A stretch of 64,000 bases of DNA, taken from Rostratula benghalensis (lineage: Eukaryota > Chordata > Aves > Charadriiformes > Rostratulidae). This document shows, piece by piece, positions 44,501 to 56,500 of this stretch; position 1 is the stretch's first letter, and every line of letters starts with the position of its first letter. A model generated the notes under the pieces. That model ran no database searches. It saw nothing but the letters and a program-made list of their open reading frames with translations, and had not been told where the DNA came from. The DNA lies in NCBI GenBank assembly GCA_013399305.1, contig VXAI01000194.1:1487612-1551611 (forward strand), given 5' to 3'. Made by a program: the position numbers and the translations under genes.

Positions 44501-47500
44501 GGTCCATGGGGGGCAAGCTGGCCCTGCCTGCAGTGTGTAACCTGTGCCACTGAACCTGACCTGGAGCCCAGAAGCTAAAACCACTCAACTTTCTCTTCCC
44601 AGAGGCCAGGGTTTCCAGCCAACCCCCCCACGTGCAGCTTAAACATTTGGTATAATGAGGCACAGTCACTGGCACAGAACATCGTCCGAGGATAATGGTC
44701 TCCTGCTTTGAAAATAAGCTTCTCAGCTTAGCCTCTGCTCAGGAAAACCATTATTCTGTTAGTGGAACAGAAAGATGTGACAGTATCTCTTAATTATAGG
44801 CTGCAGAGATTTGAAAGTTGCATGCACAGGGCATTAAGGACGTGAGATATGATGAGAGCATATCAGACATGCTATGTGGAGGTGGGGAGGGAAACCAATG
44901 AAGAACTCACGTCAGCTCAATTCCTGTCCTTGCTTGAAATACTAATTGCTACCCTCCTTGAGCCTAACATCGCAATCATTTTGAATCTTAATCAGTCAAC
45001 AGTGGCTCACATCAATCCTTCAGGTTCACCTTCCTTTCTGCCTCCTTGAGGGAAGCCTCCTATTACTTCTCTCAGGAAACCTGTTGCTCCTGAGAAGGAG
45101 GTGGCAAAGTTTATGGGTTGTAGGGTTCTTGTTGTTGTCGTTTGATTTGGGTGTGTTTTCCTGTCTAGTCCATGGGACAGTGTGACTGAAAATGCAGGAG
45201 CATCCTGGAGCTTGACAGTTGGCCTTCTACCAACTTCTGCCTTTAGCTTGCAAACTTTTGGGACTGGAGCTGTCGATAAAAGTTTGAGCTTCAGCTAAAC
45301 AGAAGCTGCTGTGTCCTAAGATGAAGGATTTACCCCATTCCCTCCTGTTCCCTGGAAGGCAATGCCCCTTGGATGGTGCTGCCAGCCATGCCAAGGGCTT
45401 GGTCTTCCTTCTCTGCAAGGCAAGTGGTCCCTGGCAATGGGATAGCCTTAGGAGCGATGAGGGTGAGGAGGTCTTGACTTGCAGCCACCTCAAGGGACTC
45501 TTGAGAAGCAGGTCTCTGAAATCAGTGCGTACTGCCAGAAGCTCGGCCGTGGAGACCTTGGCTGAGGTCCGGGTGATGGAGCTGAGCCCAGGGGGGTTGT
45601 GTGTGGGTAGGCAATGAGATGTTTCAGGCTGGCCACGTGGTGTTCACACCATCCCACAAATCTGGGAACCGAGAGGAACCCTGTCATGACTCTGAGCATG
45701 AAGGGGACTTGTTTTGGTCAAAGTTTGGACACTCACTAACTGTGTGCTGTGCAGTGATGGTTGTGGCTCGTATCTGTACAAGGAGCACTGCCTGCGCTCG
45801 TGGCATCACACCTGGGAAGAGACAGGGGGGATCCAGGGCAAAGCCTGCAAGAGGACCAGGCTGAGCTAATTTCTCCTCACCTCCAGGCTGTGATTTGTGT
45901 GTGGATTTCATGTAATTGCCCCGGGGAGCTTGTCACCACTGGAAGTGACACCCAAACCTCACAGGGAGGTGTTGCCCTGGGGGCGTTGTTTAGGCCGATG
46001 AGGAATGGTGACCTCTTCCTACAACATGCCATTTATTCTGGTTCCTGCTGGGATGCACTCGTGTTCTGTATCGTGCTAGGGGAAGACTTGGGGGAGTTTG
46101 GGCTCTACAGCATCCTTTGGAGAAAGACTTGCTACTGAAATAGAGTTACTGAGCTACTAACAATATAAATGTGGTCGTATTGAGGGTTGTAGTTGTTCTA
46201 CTTCCATTTATGTATTATGTGAAGGCAGATACATTCATTTTGCTCCCTCTAAAGTCTTTGCTGGAACACGTGTGCCTTGTTACAACCCCTGCTGAATTGG
46301 AAATAAATTCTTTCTATCTTTGCTACCTCAATTTGCGATGCTAGGAGTATTGGTAATGAAAGGGGGTTTAATTAACCCCTGTTTTGAAGTCAGGAGAAAA
46401 TTTCCTGCTGGCCTAATTGGGCTTTGGATCCAGCTCAGATGGAAAGGTGCATTTTAATTCTTTAAAGAAAAGCAAAGCCCGCTGTAGGTGCTGTTAATAC
46501 ATCCCTGTCATCTGTCAGGTGTGGGAATCTGATGAGACCTGACATCCTTACCTGCTCCTCCTCCCCAGGGGCAACCAGGAACAGCAGCAGAGCTGTGGAT
46601 GCTGCACCGCACGAGAGCAGGCTTGGCAGAGCACCCACCCCTCTCTGAAATATCCTGGGAGGTTTCCTGGAGTGAAAACGGGTGCTGCTGCTCCTCCAAG
46701 GATGCCCTTTTTGGGTGAAAGCAGCTGAACGGAGACAGGGGAAGGGGGCGGAAACTGGGGCTGTTTTAGCCCTCAGGGGGTTTCCATAGGGTTTGCATTG
46801 GGACCTGACAGAAAAGCCTTGACTGGGGTGCAGGTGGACCCCCAAATGGGTATCCTTGGCACACCTTCAGGGCTGACCCAAACAGGACTTCAGGCGTTTC
46901 TCCCCTGGATACTCCCTTAGGGGTAGGAGAAAGGCTGACCTCAAATATCCTCAGGCTGCTTCAAAGGTTTTGGGGGGTTTGGGATGGAGGGGTTTTGTGT
47001 AGTTTTTCATGTGTTTTAGGGGGTGTCCTTAAGGTGGTTCTGCACCTGGTGAGAGCTGTGTCCAGGGTAGCTGCTGCCAGAATCCCAGCTCTCTGCCTGG
47101 ACTGATCCTTCCAGGCTGAGACGGGGAAAGGAAGGAGACCTTGGCAGCACAGTGACTCTCCCAGGGACCATCTCCTTTGGTTGAGGACTTGCAGGACTTT
47201 GCAAGGAGGCAGGAGGTGGGAGAAATAACTGAGGAGCCTGTGTGGCACCGGGGTTAGGTGGAGGGGAAGCGGGGTGAGGTCTGTGATGGCTGGGGGCGGA
47301 TGGGGGGGACGTGGGTACATGCTGATGGGAGCCTACCTGTAGTCGAACGAGCCGTCTTCCACGTTCTTGTCTTCGGGGTTTAGATGCTCGTCTTTATTGT
47401 CTCGTACTGCAAGCAAGCAGGGCCCCGACAGGGGCGTTAAAAAGCAGTAGAGAAGATAAAAGCTTTACGAGGCAGGGAGAGCAGCCAGTGTCATGGCTGC

Positions 47501-50500
47501 CTTTGTGAAATCCCTGCGGGGCGAAGCCCAGCTTTTCATGGACTGGGTAAAAAAAAAACCCGCACCGGGGAGGGCTTGCAAAGGGCTCAAGAAGGTGCTG
47601 CTGTGCTGGCATCAGGGCACGGGCACTCCAGATAGGGGGAAAAGGATGTATTCATTGGTATTTTTTTTTTTTTTTCTGAAGCCCTGTATTTGCCTTGCAA
47701 AACTTTTAATGAGATTTTGGGGTGGGTTTTTTTTTTTTGCCTGAAAAGATCTCTTTCTAGATGAGGACGAGCAAATTTGCAGAGTAGAGGTTGGGTCATG
47801 CATCGCAGGAGCTTCCAGCTCCGCAGCCTAAAACCTGCTCAGCGCAGAGCCCTCTCCCGACCTTTAATTAACTGAAATGCTTCCCAGTAATAATAGCATT
47901 CCCACTACAGAGAAAGAAAAACCCGTGTAATCACAAGCATCTGTCTGAGAGCAATACAATTTGATTAGCCCCCAGAAGCCTGGAGATGTTTAAACCATGA
48001 GCACTAAACGATTGCCATGCGAGGCTCTTACCTGGATATTTCCCTCCTCTGCTCCTCTTAATGAAGCAGACAATCAAGAGGATGAGGACCAGGAGAGCTA
48101 TGGCACACATCAGCCCGATGAACCAGCCCTGCGTTGCGATGTCCACGTGGTTCTTGGTATAAGCTGGGGGAGGAAAATGGAAAATGAAAAGAAGCTATAA
48201 GGGACTAGAGCAGCACCGCTGGGGGGAAAAGATGACTAGAAAGGCACAGTCCACCGGTTTAGAAATTATCTTTAGCGTTGTGTTTGTGGGTCTCTGTGTG
48301 TATCGACCAGATTAGCTGAGAGGGTAGCACAGGCATTTTTCTTTTCTCTTTTTCTTTTGTGGTGGTGGGTCAACTCAGCATTCTAGCAGGAGCTACAAAC
48401 AGCGAAGGGTCACAACGTAAAGTAAAACCTGGCACAGCCCGGTGAGAAAGGCGCGTTGCAAAGAATGGCAAAAGCAGCTGGGTAACAGATTTGATCTTTC
48501 ATTTACTGTGTCTGGAAACCGCCCTGGAAGAGAGAAGGTCTGAAAGAAATGTGCCTAAGCGGATCCAGCCCCTGGTGTCCAGTGAGGCTGAGCAGCACCA
48601 CTGGATCCACAGTAGATCCTTTAGTAGATTCAAGCTCTGAGAAACTCAAATTGCATGGGACAACCCGCCCCAAGCCACAGAGGTGATGGGCAGTGGCTCT
48701 GCTACCACCACCACTGGGGTTCTGCTGCCTTTGGGTGGCCACGGTGGGGCTGGGGGGGCGGGGGTGAAGGGCTCCAGGGCTGAGAGGGGGCTTGTGGAAG
48801 CCCACCAAGACTTGGCCAATGCACGAGAGGGGACGCAGAGGTGGGAAGAGCTCTTTGAGGAAGGACAGCGGGGTCCCAGGTAGTTGAGAGGTGATTTGAT
48901 AGAGCTGGAAAGTCTTTTCTCCTGGGGCAAGCTCTGCTATTGAATATTAGTAAATTAATACCAAGCAAGGAGGTGTCTTTTTTTTTTTTCCTCCCCCCAA
49001 AACAACGCTCTGGCTTATAATGGCCATGTCCTCCCTCATGTACTCTGACTTCTAGTTTGCAGCTCCTGTACACGGTCAGACAGACAAATCTGTGTCCTAT
49101 AAATAGCAACAAGATGCCGTTTTCTGGCTCTCATTGACATGCGCTTCGTATTCAGCAAGGCAGAGCGGAGGAGAAAATAACCTTCAGCGCAGCAGGGGGG
49201 CTAAATTTAACCAGACTGCAGTGCAAACAGACAGAGGTATTCCTGGCAGGAGCGCGGGAGGTCTGAACGGAATGGGATTGAACTGGGATTTAGCGGGGGT
49301 TTGCCTGAAACGGGCAGGACAGCACAGCGAGAGCACCCTTTTGTGGTGCCCAAGTGACAAAACCCAAGAGGGTGCTCACAGAGCAAGCATAAAAGATTGC
49401 CCTCCGTCCCGTAGTGTATTCCGAAGGAAAGGCTCTTGTAAAAGAGACGACGGTGGTAAAAATGGGTCGAATTGGCAAACTTTCCTAACCCACACCGGTT
49501 TAGGACCACGAGCGCGCACTTATTCCATCAAAATTGAACCCAAGAGAAGAGGTGCTTTCCTTAGGATGAAATCTCAGCCACGTTGTCAGTAGGTAATCGC
49601 AGCCAAACCGTGACAAGAAAATTCAGATAAAAGAGGAGGACGGCAAGAAGGAGCACCATTTACTAAAGAAATGATGCTGGACCCTGAATGCCTTGTGTTT
49701 TTTGGGCATCACCGAGCTCCTGGGGAAGCTGGGGTGGAAGCAGCTGCCTAATGGTGCCTTGGCTCCTTTTTGCTGCTTTTCCCTTTACTCCTGCCCCATC
49801 TAATATCTACCTTTAGTACAACCTGAGCTATGGAGTCCTGGAGGATGCACTTTTTTACAATGGAGAGAATGAGATTATGACAGAGCGGAGCTGAGACCGG
49901 GATTCAATTAGCTGAGTGCTCGGGGAGGAAAAGGAGAAGGAAGCTTTTACTGGAGAGCTTTGAAATGGAAAAAAGATTGTATTAGTGGTCCTGATGGGAT
50001 GGGGCCGGGAGTAAAACCAACACTGAGGGAGAAAAAAGAGGCGAGGAGAGGGGGTGTCTTTAAAAGTACAAAGTGCCAAAGCAGCCCAAGAGGTGGGTTT
50101 TGTGCCACCAAAAGGATTTGGGCTGAGTTTTCTGGGGAGGGAAGGTTTTTGTGCCGAGTCACCGGGGGATGTTGCAGTAGGATCGCGGCACTGCCTGTCG
50201 CCAAGGTAGAGGTATAATTGCCATCCTTCCCAAAAAAGCAACACATGACGACAAAATTATGGTCGCAGCAATCTTGTGTTTAGTGTAAACGAGTGACTGT
50301 CATTGCGGCATTCAGAGAGAGGAGAGTTAAGTACACGGCTGTCAGAGAGGACGTTTTGATTTGCTTTAAATGTAGGGCCAGCGTCAGGGGGAAATAGCGG
50401 GAAGCAGCTGCGTAATCGAACAGGTATTGATTTGAAACGCAACTGCAGTGCCTGGCTGGTGGGTTAGTTTTGGGTTTTTGGTTGGTTTTTTTTTGTTGTT

Positions 50501-53500
50501 TTTTTTTTTTTTTAAATTAATTACAATTTTGTGGCAGTAAACACGTTACCTAACAGGCATCATTTACATGCCAGAAGCAAAGCTGACTGTGTTTCACCAA
50601 CAGCAGAATCAGCAAAGTTTTGGTCTGTCTTGGTAAAGCAGGGGGTTGGGTATGGGAAGCCTCACTAACTCCAGCCCCGCCTGATCCTCGTCCTGGTGTT
50701 TGTGCAGGTTGGGGATTTATTTTTTTTTAAAAAAATAATAATAATTTAGAAGATCCCTTCGTGTTAAGCTGTGCCTGTAGTTTCAAAGTGTCCTTTGCTA
50801 CTGGAAGGTGCTCTGTTGGGTTGTTGAGCTGTCAGTTCATCAGAAGGGAGTTGGAAGGCAGGGGGACCACTACTTATTTATCTGTCTAATATTCATCTAG
50901 GCTCAAACTGGAAAAACTTTTAGAATAGCTCTTTGCAAAACATCCAAAAACAAAATCCACAGGGGAAAAAAAAAAAAAAAAAAACAGTGCTTTTTTTTTT
51001 TTTTTTTTTTCCCCCTCGTGTCAAAAGCGTTCCTGATGGCGTATGACTGTCGGCGGGGGCCGTGTCAGCAGTATCCAGCCGGGGAAGAAATGGAGCTGCA
51101 GCATTTCTGCACGCAGGGACGGCCAGAGCTCTCTGTGTCCTGTGGTGATGGGGCTCAGGTCACCCATCTGCCTCCATCATGGGCACAAAGGTGGCCCCAT
51201 CCTTTAGTCCCAGTCATAATATCAGTAGGAACCCCCCAATTACAGAAAATAGCTGTGCCGAGGCTGCCAGCATCAATCAGCCAAGGAAATTGTGCTTTTT
51301 CCCCCCCTCTTTCTAATGATTCCCTGCCCCTTGGTGTCGGTTGTGCAGGGGGGCTGCCCTTCTCCCCCCCTCCCAGACCCCCAGCTGGGTGAAAAGCAGG
51401 CGAGAAGAGACGGGTCCGAATTGGGAAGCAGTTATTCCAAAAGACACGGTGCATGGTGCAGGTGGGGGCTGGTGGCAATTTCTGAGTCAGGGGAGGGTCC
51501 AGAAGCAGGAATTGGGGATGGAACATTGCAGCTGGAGCTGTTCTGGGGGGAGCCCCAGTTGAAAACTCAGCTGGTTTATTGTCTGGGGTCAGAATCAGCC
51601 TCTGCAATCTAGGAACAGGCTGGGAGCCCAGGGACTTGGAACCTGCAGCCACTTTGTGTGCCTGGGGGGGGGGCGAGTCCTGCCAAAAGCAAAGCTGTGA
51701 AAAGTCCCAGAGCAAGGCACCCGCAGGGGGAAAAACCCCGGCGAAAAGAAATCCTTTTTGAAAACTTTGGCTCTCTGCAAAGCTGAGCACGTTCCAAGGG
51801 GCTGCCATGGCAGGGTGACGGAGCAGTGGGAGGAGGCACATCAGCCCTGGGCGCGGGGCAGAGGCAGGACACAGCCAAGGTCAGCCCTCGCTGGTTATTC
51901 CTCAGCGCTGGGCAGCATCAGACATGCAGAAATACCAGCAGTTGCCATCTGTCCCTGCGTCGTCTTAGCACGTCACAGAGTTATTCGGCAGCTTTACGGC
52001 TTGCCAGATTTTTAGACACCAAATCAGATGTGCACAGGGGGTGTGGGGAGAGCCTGTGCCCCCCACGCCCCCCTGCAGCGCTCCCTGGCTGGGAATTACA
52101 TTTTGCCTTTTGCGCTTCTCCACCAAGAGCCTGGGAAGCGCTTGAGCTTTCCGTTACCTGGCAAAATAATTGTAGTTCTTTGAAAAATCACAGCCTCTAC
52201 CTACTACAGCTGCCGATGTGGGCTGCCCCGGTGTTGCTTGCTCTCCTTGGTTTTTCAGCCCAAGTGTTTGGACCCGCGCTTTGACAGGCGTTTGTGCACA
52301 GATTCCTACGGCAAAACCCCCGGGTGAATGCAGAGGAAGTCACGGCTGTTTTGATTTTTCTGAAAGTCCTTGAGGGCGAACGGGGAAGTTTTAGAAATGC
52401 ATAAAGCCTGATTCGGTGCCCGTGGAAGTCAATAAGGGTATTTCTCTGGCATTCGGCGGGCAGCGTAGGAAGCCAATAATTAGAAAGCTGTAAAAATCAC
52501 TCAGGTGCTAAGCCTGGAAAATTTGCTCGCGCAATTAAATGCGAAGTTGCCAGAGGAAAGATACCTGGAGGATGGAAAGCCCTACGTGTGCCTCTGAGCC
52601 AGGTCTCCTGCGAACACCGCGTTCCCTGTCCTGGTCCTGCCCATCATCGCCTGCATCCCATCATCGCCTGCATCCCATCATCACCTGCATCCCATCATCG
52701 CCTGCATCCCATCATCGCCTGCATCCCATCATCGCCTGCATCCCATCATCACCTGCATCCCATCATCGCCTGCATCCCATCATCACCTGCATCCCATCAT
52801 CGCCTGCATCCCATCACCATCTGCCACAACCCTGGGACCAGATGCGTCCCCGCTCTCTGGGGCCAAGGCAACCATCACCACAAGTAGCACCGCGCGTGTG
52901 GAAGTGCAAACACACAGCGGCGGGGCTTCGAGCAGGAGCCGCACGATGGACATGAGCGTGTTCTCCACCAAAGGGGTCTCCAGCCCCCTCCTGGGGCTCT
53001 CCTCCTGCGTGCACCTCTTATCAAAGAGGTTGGGGAGGGGCTGCCGGGGGTTGGGGGGGGTCGGTGGATGAGGGTTGTTCCATGCAGTCATGGTGAAACC
53101 ACCTCCCGCCACCACGCGAATGAGGTCGGCGGTGATGGATGCGGCATGCCTCGGAAACGCACCCCGCGGCGGGGCTGAAGCCCCATCTCACCTGAGCTGG
53201 TGGTAAAGGTTATGTACGAGTGCTCGCTGGGGCTAGACCATATGGGGAACACCCACAGCTTGTACATCATTCCCGGCGTCAGATCCGCCAGCTGCACAGA
53301 GGAAGGGGTCTGAGCTTTAACAGGGATAGATTTCTCTGTCTTGTTACCTGAGAAACAGAAACCGCACATCAAACCCAGCCGCGGGAGGCTCGGAGAGATT
53401 ACCGTGTTGACACCGCAGGCAACGCATTTATGCTACCCCTGGCTGCTGGGCAGAAATAATACAGCTTGATGGTCAAGGAGCTATTAACGGCTTCGTGATT

Positions 53501-56500
53501 ATTACTCACTGAGAATAGAGGAAAATCGGCGATGCAGGGACGTGGTGTGGGTTTTGCTGCATCCCTGCTCGCCCTACTGGAAAAAAAAATACGGGTAGCT
53601 ATTCCCATCTCTCCCTACTGTCAAGACCCGGCAGGTCCTTTATCTGCCCAGCCTCAGATCTGGATGTGGGTGTTTACCTCAAAAGGTCTGGAATTTGCCT
53701 GGTCCCACTCAACTGGGTGAGAGAAGGTGTAGAAGGTGCTACAGGAGTCAGTAAAGGAGCTGGGGTTTGTGCTTTGGGAGCGGTACCCGTGCACTGGGTT
53801 TGCTGGTAGGTTACGGAGGCTTTGAATGTGAAGGAGCTGGATGTTGCATTAAATGTGCTGTGAGACCGCTCGTCCCATCCAGCAGATTGCTGCTTTTGGG
53901 GGTGAGAGGGGACTATTTATCTAGCCCTTCAGCTCCAGCAGGAATGCTCCTGGAGGTCCCAGGCTCTATCCAAGGATGACTTGTTCTTTGCCCTGTGGTG
54001 GGAATCGTTTGACGATGAGCTTAACACTGAGCATTAAACCATTGAGTTCTAAGAAAGCCCAGGCTGGGGCTTTGATTTGTGGCTCTGGAGGCGTGCACCT
54101 CCTGGTTCAGCAGTGCTATGGGGAAGGAGAAATGTGGCTTTGAGGCCAAAAGCGTGCTGCTTGCTTCAAAAGCCTCCAGAAAGGGAGGAAAGCTGTGGCT
54201 ATTTGGGAGGGGATGAGATTCCCTCCCTCTTGGCCAGATCCCAGTGAGAGCATCCCAAGCCATTGCTACAGCCCTCAAAGGGCTCTGGAAGGGCATCGCC
54301 TGCACTTTGTGATTCCTGGTGCTGGTGGTGGGTAGTTTGGGAGCTGGGATACTCAGCATTTAGGGCTTGGAAAGTTGATGTATATCCTGAATTATGGAAA
54401 CCAGTTTAAAAAAGGGAAGGCTGAGCCTAGCCCAGCCCATGCTGCCCACCGGAGCCCTGCAGGCAAAACCAGGGACTGGTTGCAAATTAGAAATTGTTTC
54501 AAGGAGAAATCAGGGTCATCTCTTAAGCGATGTTGTAAATGACCAAGAGTGGTTTGCTGGCAATGATTACGCCCAGTTGGTTTGTTTTAACTGCTGGTTT
54601 AAGAGTGGCATACCAGGTAACGTGAGGGCTGGACTGGCTGGGAAATAAAGTCAGAGATAAGCAGTAGTCATCACTGCCTATCTATAAAAATAAAAATAAC
54701 CCCAACAACCAACAACATGTAAACGTCTTTTCTAAAGAAGAACTAAACCTAGAGCTACTGGCTTTGAGTTTCCAGACGAAGTACTGTAGCCTTACAATTG
54801 TACAACGATATCTGATACGACAGGAGGTTCGGGGTCATAGATGATTCTGCCAACTCCAGGTTCAAGAAGCCTGTCTTCAAAGGCATTTAAAACTGCTCTC
54901 CAATTTAGAGAATTGCATTCGTTTTCCCTTAAAAAATGTGTCCCCTTTCATTTATATATACATATAAAAAAGGCTCTTTATGCTGTGACCACGTAGAGCT
55001 CAATAACCGGTTCACAAATGACCAGCCTTTCTCATACACGTCTTGTGACGGTGGGTGTGAGGAGAGGGGATCACTTTGGATCACCAGGATTAGCTCTGGT
55101 GTGCTCTCAACAGCCACGGCCGTGACCTGCCTGGTCCTCTCCCGTCCTCCACGTCCCCACACGCAGTGATTCCGACCCAATACACGGCTGCAACTGCGGG
55201 AGCTGGCAGGATCTCTAATGGCATCACCACCCTATAGAGTCCCCACGCGATCTGATGCTTACTGGTGATATACTTAACCACAAAGTCAGTTCCTGCAGAG
55301 TAATTGTGGCTCCAGGTGATGTTTGCCCAGTTACTATTAGCCATAGCTCTTATGTCCCATATGAACGATCCATTGGTGGCTGGTGGACAGGTTAGAACAG
55401 GAGTTAGTATTTTGGATTATACACGAATGAGACCTCATCTAGCATCTGGTGTTGGTAAAACCTTACCCAGTCATTCCTGAGGAGTTAATTCTTTGATCTT
55501 AGCTTTAAACTTTTGGGGGAAGTTTGGTAGCAGAAGCTCAGTGCCTATTGGTGTTTAAGTCCAACTGCCCTCAGCTTGTCTTTGGAGTCTGAAAACTTCT
55601 ACGGCACATCCCTGAGGATTTTGGGGAAGCCAGGGAAATCTCATTCGTCCCCAAACGGACGCGGAGCGCACGGGGACCCTCTGCCACAGCCGAGATGGAA
55701 AGACTGGGACAGAACACTGTCACGTTACTGGGTCTAGAGACAGCCAGTGGGGCAATGAAGTCACTCGTTTCTGATTTTGAAGTTAAGGATTGTCGACGTT
55801 GCTTTGGAGAGCGGATGAACCTCATTTCTAGTGAAGTAGAGCTAATCCGCTAGTTCAGCGTGTGTCTAAGTGACGTCAGCTAAATTACACCTTGGTTTTA
55901 TTCCTATTGCTGTTCACTTCAGGGTCTGCCTCAGGTTTTGGGTCGGGAAAAAAAAAAAAAAAATACGGGTTAACGACTGCAGTCCCTGGGACGGGGCCGG
56001 TCTCTGAGGAAGACGCAAAGACCTGACGCTGTGGGGTCGGGGACGCGACCTAGAATCCCTCAAAGCAGGGGTACAACCTGTGCTGCCCTGTCTGCCCGCA
56101 TTACGGCTCAGCCTCTTCCCTCCTGTCCCCAGGGCGGCTGGGGACACGCGCGGTTCCTCTTCCAGCTCCTCTCTTCCTCCCGCCGCCGCCTCTCCCTGCT
56201 CCCTGCCTCGCCGCTTAATCGCCTCATTTCAATCAGAGACATTTCCCCACCCTGTCACTTCGTAGCGACTGCGTCGTGGTAGCCATCTGGCTTCGTCCCT
56301 GAGACCTCCTCTGTGGTGGGGAGGCCACGTCTGTATTTCTTCCACCAGTTTTTAAGCAGTTAAAAGCACTCCCTGTCTGCATTCCCGTTCCCTGCCCGGC
56401 CTAAGGCTTCCCTGGCTGGGGGCTGTGTGTTTGTAGGGGTGGGTGTGTGGTTCCAAACACAAGCTGGAAGGCAAATTCCCCCTTCTCGGGGGTTCACCGC

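Larger units (their letters stand above)
48164..53191 (-). other. NFASC: NFASC intron before the transmembrane exon (5.0 kb)
   Basis: Contains a 17-bp minisatellite (52642-52811) and an A-run/T-run inverted repeat (50962-51014). No exon recognised; the 228-codon frame at 51155-51841 lacks any domain. Confidence 0.8.

Noticed and set aside
51155..51841. 228-codon minus-strand frame in an NFASC intron
   Set aside because: No domain, no splice logic, and shadowed by open frames on the other strand.
52642..52811. CRISPR-like array
   Set aside because: Units are contiguous 17-mers without spacers, and the genome is a vertebrate.
52539..52955. Plus-strand 138-codon frame with a 17-residue repeat
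   Set aside because: Produced by the 17-bp minisatellite, which stays open in all frames.
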